Assembly (NCBI GenBank): GCA_964447175.1
Contig: CAYURP010000053.1
Span: 1-18,905 of the forward strand
DNA: 18,905 bases
Source of the DNA: CAYURP01 sp964447175
Lineage (GTDB): Bacteria > Zixibacteria > MSB-5A5 > SM23-73-2
Reading direction: 5' to 3'
Both the position numbers and the translations under genes were made by a program. The notes under the pieces are model-generated. The model saw only the letters and a program-made list of their open reading frames with translations. It made no database searches and was not told the DNA's origin. Shown in pieces: positions 7,601-13,927 of this stretch; position 1 is the first letter of the stretch, and each line of letters begins with the position of its first letter.

Positions 7601-8158
7601 TTAGTTTTGAATTTCTTTTAAGATAAACTCGGTCAGGGCGGCTCGATAAGCTAAGCCACCTGAGTTTCTCTCCAGTAATTTCTGTTTCAAAGAAGAAAGC
7701 TCCTTTAGGGTTAGTAGATTCACCTCCCGAATTTCCCTGGTATCTATGGGCTTTAACTCACCTGATAGGTATTTTGCTGTGAAAACGTGTGAGGTCCAGA
7801 GCACTTTTTTATCCTCGTGGATAAATGTCACTTTGGCTCGGAGAACATATTTCAAAAGCTCAAATTTTGTTCCGGTCTCCTCATAGCCTTCCCTCTGGGC
7901 GCATTGCTCAAAGCTTTCGCCAGGTTTCCATCCACCGCTGGGTAATCGATACAGACCTTTTGGATACCAGGGCTTGGCTATGACCACCACCTTTTTCCCT
8001 TTGAAAATGACTAAGGTTATATCCGAATCCCTGCCATCCCTCATGCTTTCCAGAAGATTTTTAAATTCCCTCTGGGCCATGGCAAACTCCATTTTTATCT
8101 CTTTAGGTTTGCCATATCTTTTCTCTATCTCTTTAATCTGATCTATCTGAGAGCACAT
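7601..8158 (-). CDS. Nudix hydrolase
   Basis: This 185-residue protein has a complete Nudix box at residues 75-97: G75-x5-E81-x7-R89-E90-x2-E93-E94-x-G96, read from GGWKPGESFEQ and CAQREGYEETGT. Nudix enzymes cleave nucleoside diphosphates linked to another moiety, using Mg2+ held by the glutamates of the box. The N-terminal 45 residues are helical and charged and precede the fold. The substrate cannot be read from sequence. The ATG at 8158 lies 6 bp after the stop of the cupin gene, without a clear ribosome site, so translation is probably coupled to it. The downstream neighbour on the other strand is convergent, only 24 bp away. Confidence 0.93.
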   Translation of the reverse strand: MCSQIDQIKEIEKRYGKPKEIKMEFAMAQREFKNLLESMRDGRDSDITLVIFKGKKVVVIAKPWYPKGLYRLPSGGWKPGESFEQCAQREGYEETGTKFELLKYVLRAKVTFIHEDKKVLWTSHVFTAKYLSGELKPIDTREIREVNLLTLKELSSLKQKLLERNSGGLAYRAALTEFILKEIQN

Positions 8159-8164
8159 TAGAAT

Positions 8165-8506
8165 CTATTTGTGATGTGGCACCAGACAAAGGAACTCAAG
8201 CTTTTTGTCTGATGTGTTTTTAAATTGATGAACCTCATCAGGTGGGATGAAAATCACATCACCTGCTTTAAATGGGAATTCTTTTCCCTCAGATACAACT
8301 ATCCCCTTTCCATTTTTTATGAAGACCTCGTGTTCCCAGTCATGTTTATGATACGGGGTGAAGCCACCCGCCTGGATTTCAAATACCCTCATGGCGAAGT
8401 TGGGAGCACCATCCTTTTCGGAGATTGTCCACCGGACTTTCACACCTTTGGCACCTTCCTCTTCGACTGGCTCTGAATTTACCTCCTGGTAGTTTCTTTT
8501 TAGCAT
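8165..8506 (-). CDS. Single-domain cupin protein
   Basis: This encodes 113 residues from ATG 8506, preceded by a strong GAGGAGG. Cupin motif 1 is PYHKHDWEHE, giving metal ligands H53, H55 and a glutamate (E60), with H93 in motif 2 (GDVIFIPPDEVHQFKN, 82-97). This matches a small metal-binding double-stranded beta-helix of the cupin_2 type. Members can be isomerases, dioxygenases or sugar- and small-molecule-binding proteins, so no reaction is assigned. It is the first gene of a two-gene unit with the Nudix hydrolase, which suggests they act on related small molecules. The conserved ligands make it likely to be an active metalloprotein. Confidence 0.92.
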   Translation of the reverse strand: MLKRNYQEVNSEPVEEEGAKGVKVRWTISEKDGAPNFAMRVFEIQAGGFTPYHKHDWEHEVFIKNGKGIVVSEGKEFPFKAGDVIFIPPDEVHQFKNTSDKKLEFLCLVPHHK

Positions 8507-8621
8507 TTTTCCTCCTCAGTTTTAGTAATGTAAAGGTAAAAGAAGAAAAAGAAAAGTCAAAACAAAAACCGAGTTTTTAAAATACCAATTTAGCCTGTCC
8601 TTTTATAACCAAACATCTCCT

Positions 8622-8643
8622 GGACAGACCTAAAGGTCTGTCC
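8622..8643. repeat. Palindrome GGACAGACC-TAAA-GGTCTGTCC
   Basis: A perfect 9-bp stem (8622-8630 with 8635-8643) has a TAAA loop and is followed by CTACATAAA. It shares the loop and 3' flank type with other palindromes in this window, while the stem sequence is different. Confidence 0.8.
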
Positions 8644-8660
8644 CTACATAAACTACCTTT

Positions 8661-8684
8661 GGGGGCAGGTCATGGGACCTGTCC
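8661..8684. repeat. Imperfect palindrome followed by CTACAT
   Basis: GGGCAGGTC and GGACCTGTCC can pair across a short ATG centre, with one bulge. The element is followed by ACTACATTT, the same type of flank as the perfect palindrome 20 bp upstream. Confidence 0.5.
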
Positions 8685-8716
8685 ACTACATTTAATAATC
8701 GATGTTGAGCGCAACC

Positions 8717-8737
8717 GCAGAGGGATAAACCCTCTGC
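8717..8737. repeat. Palindrome GCAGAGGG-ATAAA-CCCTCTGC
   Basis: A perfect 8-bp stem has an ATAAA loop and is followed by TATGCG. The loop and the position of the GGG/CCC pairs next to it match copies A-C near the secreted paralogs, with different outer stem bases. Confidence 0.75.
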
Positions 8738-8871
8738 TATGCGTAGCGGAGCCTTCATGGCTTCGATGTTTTACCCTTGACCTGAAGGTTCACACTCCAG
8801 TTGTGTTTATTTAGATTGCCTGCCCTGCCAGGGAGATAACCTGTGACACCATAATAAAAAAATGGGGGATT

Positions 8872-8935
8872 ATGTAGCGGAACTCTTTAGAGTTCCATTG
8901 ATTCTCCTATGGCGGGCTAAAGCTCGCCGCTACAT
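8872..8935. repeat. Composite cruciform: two hairpins inside an inverted repeat
   Basis: Outer arms ATGTAGCGG (8872-8880) and CCGCTACAT (8927-8935) are exact reverse complements. They enclose hairpin GGAACTC-TTTA-GAGTTCC (8879-8896) and hairpin GGCGGGC-TAAA-GCTCGCC (8911-8928, one G-T pair). The two loops are reverse complements of each other (TTTA, TAAA), so the element reads similarly from both strands. Confidence 0.8.
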
Positions 8936-9024
8936 TTGTTGGGTTTTCAGGCAAATGCAAGATTCTGCTATATGAGGTTTATTGTATCCAACTACCAACA
9001 ACCAACAACTAATAACCAAAAACG

Positions 9025-9106
9025 CGGAGGGCGAGGGACTCGAACCCCCATGTCCTTACGGACGCCTGATTTCAAGTCAGGTTCCTTACCATTAGGATAG
9101 CCCTCC
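9025..9106 (-). tRNA. tRNA-Ser (anticodon UGA)
   Basis: The minus strand folds as acceptor GGAGGGC/GCCCTCC with discriminator G, D arm TCCT...AGGA containing GGTA, anticodon arm CCTGA-CTTGAAA-TCAGG with anticodon TGA, a long variable arm with stem GTCC/GGAC, and T arm GGGGG-TTCGAGT-CCCTC. The long variable arm and the anticodon both say serine, reading UCA and other UCN codons. It has 82 nucleotides without an encoded CCA end; the flanking bases are CGT, so CCA must be added by the nucleotidyltransferase. It stands alone between non-coding repeats and a small gene. Confidence 0.96.
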
Positions 9107-9116
9107 GATTTTTTCC

Positions 9117-9146
9117 ATAATATATCCTTATATTAACGGTTGTAAA
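9117..9146 (-). promoter_or_regulatory. Probable tRNA-Ser promoter
   Basis: On the minus strand, TTTACA (9141-9146), an 18-bp spacer and TATTAT (9117-9122) lie about 10 bp before the mature tRNA end. An overlapping TATATT (9119-9124) with a 16-bp spacer fits equally well. Confidence 0.5.
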
Positions 9147-9204
9147 GAGGTTTTTATTGAGGAGCTTTGTGCTTTGATGCAGTACTTAACACTTAATTAA
9201 AAGA

Positions 9205-9540
9205 TCAGACGTTACAAACAGGTTTGTATTTTTCAACTAAAAGCTTTACCAATGAATCTCTTTCCTGGGGCATGGAGACGGGCATCACATAGAATGCTAT
9301 GTAAAGATTTGAGCGGGTGATCGATTCCTTTTCCCAGGACTCGTATTTGGGATGAGTTTTGTAAAACCCACGCTCAGATAGGTTTTTCGACTGCTCGACA
9401 TACAGGAGTTTGTACGATTTTGGTTTTTTTACCTGATCGGGTTTTTTAAGTATTGCAAATACTGCTGGCTTTTTGGGAGGATCCCAGATGGCTAAGGGAT
9501 AGGGTCCCTCAAATTCTCTCCCCTCCAGCTCAATACTCAT
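9205..9540 (-). CDS. Small protein with GIY-YIG-like features
   Basis: This encodes 111 residues from ATG 9540, with GAGG at good spacing. After MSIELEGREFEGPYP comes PAVFAILKKPD, then YKLLYVEQSKNLSERGF, LYIAFYVMP and a last helix ending YKPVCNV. The order AVYAI / LYVGqS-NL--R / LYI / E--L---Y-P-CN is that of a degenerate GIY-YIG nuclease-like fold, and I recall similar 110-aa proteins in other environmental genomes. The catalytic Tyr of the first motif is replaced (VFAI) and the second is LLYVE, so nuclease activity is doubtful. It sits alone downstream of the M1 peptidase gene with its own ribosome site. Function unknown. Confidence 0.75.
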   Translation of the reverse strand: MSIELEGREFEGPYPLAIWDPPKKPAVFAILKKPDQVKKPKSYKLLYVEQSKNLSERGFYKTHPKYESWEKESITRSNLYIAFYVMPVSMPQERDSLVKLLVEKYKPVCNV

Positions 9541-9642
9541 ATTTTACCTCTTTTATAATTTTCCCCTATACTAAATATTTTTCGATAAAAAGCAATTAAG
9601 TTTTAAGAAAAATATCTGATATGTTTGGATGTTGAACTATTT

Positions 9643-11919
9643 TCATTCCAGATAGCAGGGCAAAGGACCATTCTTGAAAAGGTAATTTATCAGATAAACA
9701 GCATCTAATATATTAACCTCCTCATCGCAGTTCATATCCCCGCAGGCGTAAACTAAAGGCTCTGGTCCTGATTTGAAAATATAGTTCACCAGATATACAA
9801 CGTCAGCCACGGTTAAAGCTCCATCATAGACCAGATCGCAAGAAGCAGTGGTATCAAAAGCTACAGCCAGGGTCAAAACCTGAGTATCGGTATGAGATGC
9901 AGCATCCTCTGCTTGGAGGGTAAAGGTGAAAAGACCAGAGTCTGCAGCAGCTCCATTTATTACTCCGGATAAGCTGTCCAGCTTAAGTCCATTGGGGAAT
10001 TCCCCATCTGTAATTCTCCAGACATACGGATAGGTTCCTCCTTTGGCTTCCAGTGTTTCCTGGTAAGAGTGGAAAGTTGAGCATGATGGAATAGACGTGG
10101 TTATGATGTTGAATCCGTAATTCTCTGCCTGAAGAGACTGCTTTAAAATCCAGTTGTCCGGATCTATCTCCAGGTTCCCGGGAAGATCATAAAGGGTGAA
10201 TTTGAAATCCAGGTTATGGGGATCGTTAAATACTACAAAAGTAGTTTCTTCTTCAGAAAGAGTGGTAATTCTGACATCGACGGGCATGGTGAAGAAAGTG
10301 GGATTGGTGCTCTGCACCTGCCTCAGGTGAAGATAGATGTTGGCGATAACCTCAGGTGAGTCGTGCCCAATTGTTTTTTTTGGTTCGGTTTTGTAGGTAC
10401 CTGAGGTATCCGGGATGACTTCCAGAAGAACCGAATAGCGATAATTCGGGCTGTACTCTCCGTAGATCCATTGCTGGAAGAAATAGTCTAAGTCCATTCC
10501 GGAGACGGTTTCGCAAATCTCTTGGAATTCCTCAGTTACTGCATCTTTATATGAGAATCTGGGATCGTTGTAATAAGTTCTCAGGATATCAAAGAATGTG
10601 GAGTCCCCCACCACGTGACGCAGCATATGCAAAACCCAGGCTCCTTTATCATAAACTATCAGGCTGAAGATGTTCCCCACGTCGGTGGTATCATATACGT
10701 AGATGGTGCCTCCCCATTCGTACTCCATACGCTCCATATACCAGTGATAGTAGTCCTCACCCTGGGTATGTTCGAAATACAAAGCCTCACAGTAGGAGGC
10801 AAATCCCTCGTTTAACCAGATATTATGCCAGTCCCTGCAGGTTATCAGATCGCCCCACCACTGATGAGACAGCTCATGCACGATAACGTAGGTGTCATAC
10901 CAGGAATAAAGCATGGAGGTGCAGGTTTGATGCTCCATAGCCCCGCCCCAGGGAAAATGAGCCATTCCGTATTTTTCCTTTACAAAGGGATACTCCCCAA
11001 AGGTTTGGGCAAAAAACTCCACGGCACCTACGGTTACCGGATAAGTTGCCTGTGCTTCATCCAGCCAATCCGGGTAACAGTAATATGTGATCTCCATGGA
11101 GTCGACGCTATCCGCTTCCGGGTAATAATATTGTGAGAAAGTAAGATAATTGGTAATGGCTAAAGAAATAAGATAGGTGGTTATGGGGTAGGATTCATGC
11201 CACTTGTAGGTTTTAGTTCCATTCAGATTAGTCAATACCTCTTTTAAAAGACCGTTGGAGACTACAATCAGATCAGATCTGACTGTGACGATCATATCAG
11301 CTGAATCTGCCTTGTCGCTGGGGGTATCCTTGCAGGGCCACCAGGTATGAGCGGAATAAGGTTCAGATAGGGTGGAGATAACAGGCATACCTCCCTGAGT
11401 GCTGAAATTGAAGCCCATAAGGCCACTTTCAGTGGGGTGACCATGATAGAAAATTTTGATAGTTAGTTCTTCATCCAGGTTGTAACTCCTATCCAGTTGA
11501 ACATGAAGAGAATGCACATCTCGAGTGTAGTTTAGATGAGTGTCCCCGGATTTGATGGAATCCACGGTCATATCGTGAAACAGGTTGACAGTCAGACTAT
11601 CCAGGTCCGAAGTAGTGCTTTTTGCCATAATCTCCACCTGCCCATAAATAATCTGGGTGGTATCATTGATCAAAAGGTCAAGTTTGTAATATGAAACATC
11701 ATAGTCGTAATGGCCAATCAGCATCCCCTGGGGTGCCAATTTTCGTAAATTCTTTAGAGAGGTTGCCTTAGCCTGCCCCAGAATCCTGTGACCTTCTGAA
11801 GGGGGGATGGAAAATTGGGGAAGTTTAGATGCTTGTTTTGAGTTTTGTGCTGGTGAAAATGATGAAATAAGAAAACCAAAGAGTATTATTGAAAGAAAAA
11901 CTAATAGATGTCTTTTCAT
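9643..11919 (-). CDS. Secreted M1-family aminopeptidase with C-terminal Ig-like and dockerin domains
   Basis: A 758-residue exported zinc aminopeptidase. Residues 1-24 are a signal peptide (basic start, hydrophobic core). The M1 N-terminal beta domain spans about 65-260. The catalytic domain holds GGAMEH (325-330, the substrate-binding GxMEN variant), zinc site H348-E349-x2-H352, third ligand E371 in NEGFASY (18 residues on, as the family requires) and Tyr 423 as the likely transition-state stabiliser. A putative-Ig segment (about 605-688, GLKLDSLSGVI) follows. The end (694-756) has two dockerin repeats with DVVYLVNYIFKSGP and DAVYLINYLFKNGP. GAGGTAAAAG precedes the ATG. It would remove N-terminal residues from peptides outside the cytoplasm; the dockerin suggests docking to an unseen cohesin partner. 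Confidence 0.95.
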   Translation of the reverse strand: MKRHLLVFLSIILFGFLISSFSPAQNSKQASKLPQFSIPPSEGHRILGQAKATSLKNLRKLAPQGMLIGHYDYDVSYYKLDLLINDTTQIIYGQVEIMAKSTTSDLDSLTVNLFHDMTVDSIKSGDTHLNYTRDVHSLHVQLDRSYNLDEELTIKIFYHGHPTESGLMGFNFSTQGGMPVISTLSEPYSAHTWWPCKDTPSDKADSADMIVTVRSDLIVVSNGLLKEVLTNLNGTKTYKWHESYPITTYLISLAITNYLTFSQYYYPEADSVDSMEITYYCYPDWLDEAQATYPVTVGAVEFFAQTFGEYPFVKEKYGMAHFPWGGAMEHQTCTSMLYSWYDTYVIVHELSHQWWGDLITCRDWHNIWLNEGFASYCEALYFEHTQGEDYYHWYMERMEYEWGGTIYVYDTTDVGNIFSLIVYDKGAWVLHMLRHVVGDSTFFDILRTYYNDPRFSYKDAVTEEFQEICETVSGMDLDYFFQQWIYGEYSPNYRYSVLLEVIPDTSGTYKTEPKKTIGHDSPEVIANIYLHLRQVQSTNPTFFTMPVDVRITTLSEEETTFVVFNDPHNLDFKFTLYDLPGNLEIDPDNWILKQSLQAENYGFNIITTSIPSCSTFHSYQETLEAKGGTYPYVWRITDGEFPNGLKLDSLSGVINGAAADSGLFTFTLQAEDAASHTDTQVLTLAVAFDTTASCDLVYDGALTVADVVYLVNYIFKSGPEPLVYACGDMNCDEEVNILDAVYLINYLFKNGPLPCYLE

Positions 11920-12010
11920 CTTTTACCTCATTTTCTTTTATTTAACCTGATTTTGATATGATTCCAATGGATCCATAATGCAAGTTTGAATGAAACTTTC
12001 AACTAAAACT

Positions 12011-12040
12011 AATATACCATATTATATACGTTTTCTTCAA
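12011..12040 (-). promoter_or_regulatory. Possible promoter of the M1 aminopeptidase gene
   Basis: On the minus strand, TTGAAG (12035-12040), an 18-bp spacer and TATATT (12011-12016) lie about 90 bp before the start codon in a strongly AT-rich stretch. The -35 is a moderate match. Confidence 0.35.
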
Positions 12041-12101
12041 TATACAATTTTAGTGTATAAAATCTCTCTTGGCAATCATTTTAGAGATAATCAAAATATT
12101 A

Positions 12102-12130
12102 TTGACCTTAGGGTTCTCTGAGGATATATT
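12102..12130 (+). promoter_or_regulatory. Promoter of the trkA/ktrA-like gene
   Basis: TTGACC (12102-12107), a 17-bp spacer and TATATT (12125-12130) lie about 60 bp before the ATG. Both hexamers differ from consensus at one position. Confidence 0.55.
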
Positions 12131-12192
12131 TTGGTCAATATGTTTGATAATGTGAAGATTTTATCAATGAACAATTTCCCAAAAGAGGTAAA

Positions 12193-12849
12193 ATGAAACG
12201 TTTTGCAGTAATCGGACTGGGCACCTTTGGTTTTCACGTGGCCCGGACCCTTTTTCAGGAGGGACATGATGTGTTGGGTATTGACAAAGACAAGGAAAAA
12301 GTCCAAAAAGCAAAGGATTTTGTTTCCCAGGCTCTGATGATCGATGCCACCAATAAGGAGAGTCTCAAAACCTTAGATCTGGGGAAAATGGACGCAGTGA
12401 TAGTGAGCACCGGGGAGCTGATCAGCTACAGCATCCTGATTACCCTTTATTTAAAGGAGCTGGGAGTGGAGAACATACTGGTTAAAGCAGTGAACGAGGA
12501 TCACGGTAATATACTGGAAAAGATCGGAGCCTCTGATACCATCTTCCCGGAAAGAGATACAGCTATCAAGCTGGCCAAGAACCTTTCAACGCCTAATATC
12601 CTGGATTATCTCCCTTTAGCTGAGGACTATGCTATTGCCGAATGGGCGCCCACCAAGGAGGTAATCGGAAAATCCCTGGTTCAATCCCAACTCCGGACCA
12701 ATTATAACATACAGGTTATGGCTATTCGGGAGGTGCTGCCGGGTCGCACTGTTTTGGCACCCGGACCGGATTTCGTGATAAAGGACAGCGACATATTAAT
12801 CATTATGGGCAGGCAAAAAGATATTGAGAGGCTTAAAGGGAAAACTTAG
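12193..12849 (+). CDS. TrkA/KtrA-type potassium channel regulatory protein (RCK domains)
   Basis: This 218-residue cytoplasmic regulator binds nucleotides and gates a Trk/Ktr K+ transporter. The RCK_N Rossmann domain begins MKRFAVIGLGTFGFHVA with G8-x-G10-x-x-G13, and acidic D31 sits at the end of the second strand (GIDKDK), favouring NAD(H) or adenine nucleotides. The RCK_C domain covers about 142-213 (GKSLVQSQLR, DSDILIIMG). The length equals a single-repeat KtrA, half of classical TrkA. AGAGGTAAA precedes the ATG. The membrane subunit (KtrB/TrkH) is normally adjacent, but none is found on either side here, so it must be elsewhere or the protein serves a different partner. The gene is divergent from the M1 peptidase. 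Confidence 0.93.
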   Translation: MKRFAVIGLGTFGFHVARTLFQEGHDVLGIDKDKEKVQKAKDFVSQALMIDATNKESLKTLDLGKMDAVIVSTGELISYSILITLYLKELGVENILVKAVNEDHGNILEKIGASDTIFPERDTAIKLAKNLSTPNILDYLPLAEDYAIAEWAPTKEVIGKSLVQSQLRTNYNIQVMAIREVLPGRTVLAPGPDFVIKDSDILIIMGRQKDIERLKGKT

Positions 12850-12861
12850 CTCAAAATAAAA

Positions 12862-12884
12862 AAACAGGGATTTTAACCCTGTTT
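12862..12884. terminator. Bidirectional intrinsic terminator
   Basis: AAACAGGG (12862-12869), loop ATTTTAA, CCCTGTTT (12877-12884): a perfect 8-bp stem 13 bp after the trkA-like stop. A-tracts on its left give a U-run when read from the minus strand, so it can also stop transcripts coming from the 13063-13633 genes. Confidence 0.65.
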
Positions 12885-12899
12885 GAAAACCTGATTTCT

Positions 12900-12927
12900 C
12901 CAGAACCTGGCTTAAATCAGGTTCTGG
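12900..12927. repeat. Palindrome CCAGAACCTG-loop-CAGGTTCTGG
   Basis: A perfect 10-bp stem encloses loop GCTTAAAT. A related hairpin with the same AACCTG core and CTTAAT loop lies at 13025-13044. No T-tract follows, so termination is less likely than for the hairpin just upstream. Confidence 0.7.
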
Positions 12928-12965
12928 AATTTACTATTCGTACTTTTAACCCGCAGGAATTTTGG

Positions 12966-13017
12966 GTTGGGCAATTCCCTCGCTTTCTTAGCGGGGTCTT
13001 GACGAAAATTGTCCAAC
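12966..13017. repeat. Long imperfect inverted repeat with inner hairpin
   Basis: Arms GTTGGGCAATT (12966-12976) and AATTGTCCAAC (13007-13017) pair with one G-T. Inside, CCCTCGCT and AGCGGGG form a second hairpin around TTCTT, with one bulged T. The design resembles the composite element at 8872-8935 and the long hairpin at 521-573. Confidence 0.65.
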
Positions 13018-13024
13018 CAACTTG

Positions 13025-13044
13025 AACCTGACTTAATTCAGGTT
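13025..13044. repeat. Palindrome AACCTGA-CTTAAT-TCAGGTT
   Basis: A perfect 7-bp stem and 6-base loop. The core is shared with the palindrome at 12900-12927. It lies about 20 bp after the stop of the 32-aa micro-protein on the minus strand. Confidence 0.6.
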
Positions 13045-13062
13045 GGAGACCTTGTATTTGAT

Positions 13063-13161
13063 TTAAAAATGGATAAAATGCCCTAAACAAAATATTAGCA
13101 GGATTACAGCAACATGCAGAATCCACCAGCCAATTTGCCCTCGAATAAAACTTTTCAACAT
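13063..13161 (-). CDS. Putative 32-aa single-helix membrane micro-protein
   Basis: The ATG (13159-13161) lies 4 bp after the TAA of the 155-aa membrane protein, and GGAG from the last codons of that gene sits about 10 bases upstream, so translation would be coupled. The product begins MLKSFIRGQIGWW and has one hydrophobic helix (12-29) ending CLGHFIHF. Its end resembles the end of the upstream protein (YSLGHFLWS), and 12 bases (TTAGGGCATTTT) are identical in the two genes. Possibly a split-off or duplicated last helix of the same membrane protein. Short length makes it uncertain. Confidence 0.45.
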   Translation of the reverse strand: MLKSFIRGQIGWWILHVAVILLIFCLGHFIHF

Positions 13162-13165
13162 CTCT

Positions 13166-13633
13166 TTAACTCCATAGAAAATGCCCTAAGGAATAAACCA
13201 CTGCAATATAAAAAAAATGTCTTGCCCACCACCATAAATTAAACATCCGACCCAGACCATAGGGGTAGAAATGTAACAGGATTGTATGCCCGATAAAAAG
13301 TTTCGAGAAAAGGATCAGGATATCCGCTAAGGTGGTTCTGAATATTAAATGGGTCACGGTCAATGGGGTTGGTAAGGAGGAAAGGCTGAAGTGTGCCATG
13401 ATAATTGTGCCCAGTATTACTCCCAGGCCATTAATTAGATAACCCAAAATGACTGATTTTTTATAGTTGAACAATACGGGCGTAATGATGAAGTTTATTA
13501 AACCGAAGGAAAAGGGTATGAAATTTGAAGAATTTGCTGTTATGGGATGAATCCTGAAATGAAGCAGCCATCCCCCCAGTGATAAGAAGAACAATGCTAA
13601 TATTGGCTTTCTGATTTCTTTTTTGAAAACCAT
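13166..13633 (-). CDS. Integral membrane protein, unknown family (155 aa)
   Basis: This 155-residue protein is mostly hydrophobic, with five or so helices: about 11-27, 42-54, 62-80, 95-117 and 137-152. Histidine- and aromatic-rich segments are notable: GGWLLHFRIHP near the start, AHFSLSSLP in the middle, and LWWWARHFF near the end. The pattern of a short permease-like or haem/quinone-associated membrane protein is possible, but I do not recognise the family. The ribosome site is weak. The first codons (MVFKKE) lie in a 55-bp sequence that also appears on the other side of the assembly gap, so the start is safe but the upstream distance to sdhB is not. A 32-aa coupled gene follows. Confidence 0.75.
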   Translation of the reverse strand: MVFKKEIRKPILALFFLSLGGWLLHFRIHPITANSSNFIPFSFGLINFIITPVLFNYKKSVILGYLINGLGVILGTIIMAHFSLSSLPTPLTVTHLIFRTTLADILILFSKLFIGHTILLHFYPYGLGRMFNLWWWARHFFYIAVVYSLGHFLWS

Positions 13634-13668
13634 ATTTCACTTTTAGGTTGGCACATAACTAAAAGTCC
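13614..13668. repeat. 55-bp direct duplicate, left of the assembly gap
   Basis: These 55 bp are identical to 13769-13823. The pair flanks exactly 100 N. It most likely is one genomic sequence present at the ends of two overlapping contigs that were joined with a placeholder gap. Confidence 0.85.
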
Positions 13669-13768
13669 NNNNNNNNNNNNNNNNNNNNNNNNNNNNNNNN
13701 NNNNNNNNNNNNNNNNNNNNNNNNNNNNNNNNNNNNNNNNNNNNNNNNNNNNNNNNNNNNNNNNNNNN
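13669..13768. other. Assembly gap (100 N), probably spurious
   Basis: Exactly 100 N sit between two identical 55-bp sequences. If the two copies are one sequence, the true gap is negative and the locus is continuous from sdhB into the membrane-protein gene. Confidence 0.85.
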
Positions 13769-13823
13769 ATTTCTTTTTTGAAAACCATATTTCACTTTTA
13801 GGTTGGCACATAACTAAAAGTCC
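13769..13823. repeat. 55-bp direct duplicate, right of the assembly gap
   Basis: The second copy of 13614-13668. It contains the first codons (MVFKKE) of the 155-aa membrane protein again, giving an artificial reading frame that crosses the N run. The following bases to 13927 hold no gene. Confidence 0.85.
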
Positions 13824-13927
13824 AGTTAGTACCCACCATATTGCCTCGAAGATATATATAAATGATCATCGAGACTTTTGACTCTCGGATGGATGTGGCT
13901 ATCAGTTAAAATTTATATAAGCGGACC

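Larger units (their letters stand above)
8507..9024. other. Non-coding palindrome-rich stretch
   Basis: About 500 bp without a supported gene lie between the cupin start and the tRNA. It contains at least four separate palindromic elements (listed individually), an exact 18-bp repeat at 8782-8799 of sequence 6525-6542, and AT-rich linkers. No reading frame with a ribosome site was found. It looks like a landing zone for dispersed small repeats. Confidence 0.7.

Noticed and set aside
2889..8937. CRISPR array
   Set aside because: Repeats are irregularly spaced palindromes with variable stems, without equal-length spacers, and no cas gene is present.
12917..13126. Minus-strand frame of 69 aa
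   Set aside because: It is built from three palindromes and overlaps the better-supported 32-aa micro-gene in another frame.
13597..13788. Minus-strand frame crossing the second N run
   Set aside because: It is an artefact of the duplicated 55 bp on both sides of the placeholder gap.
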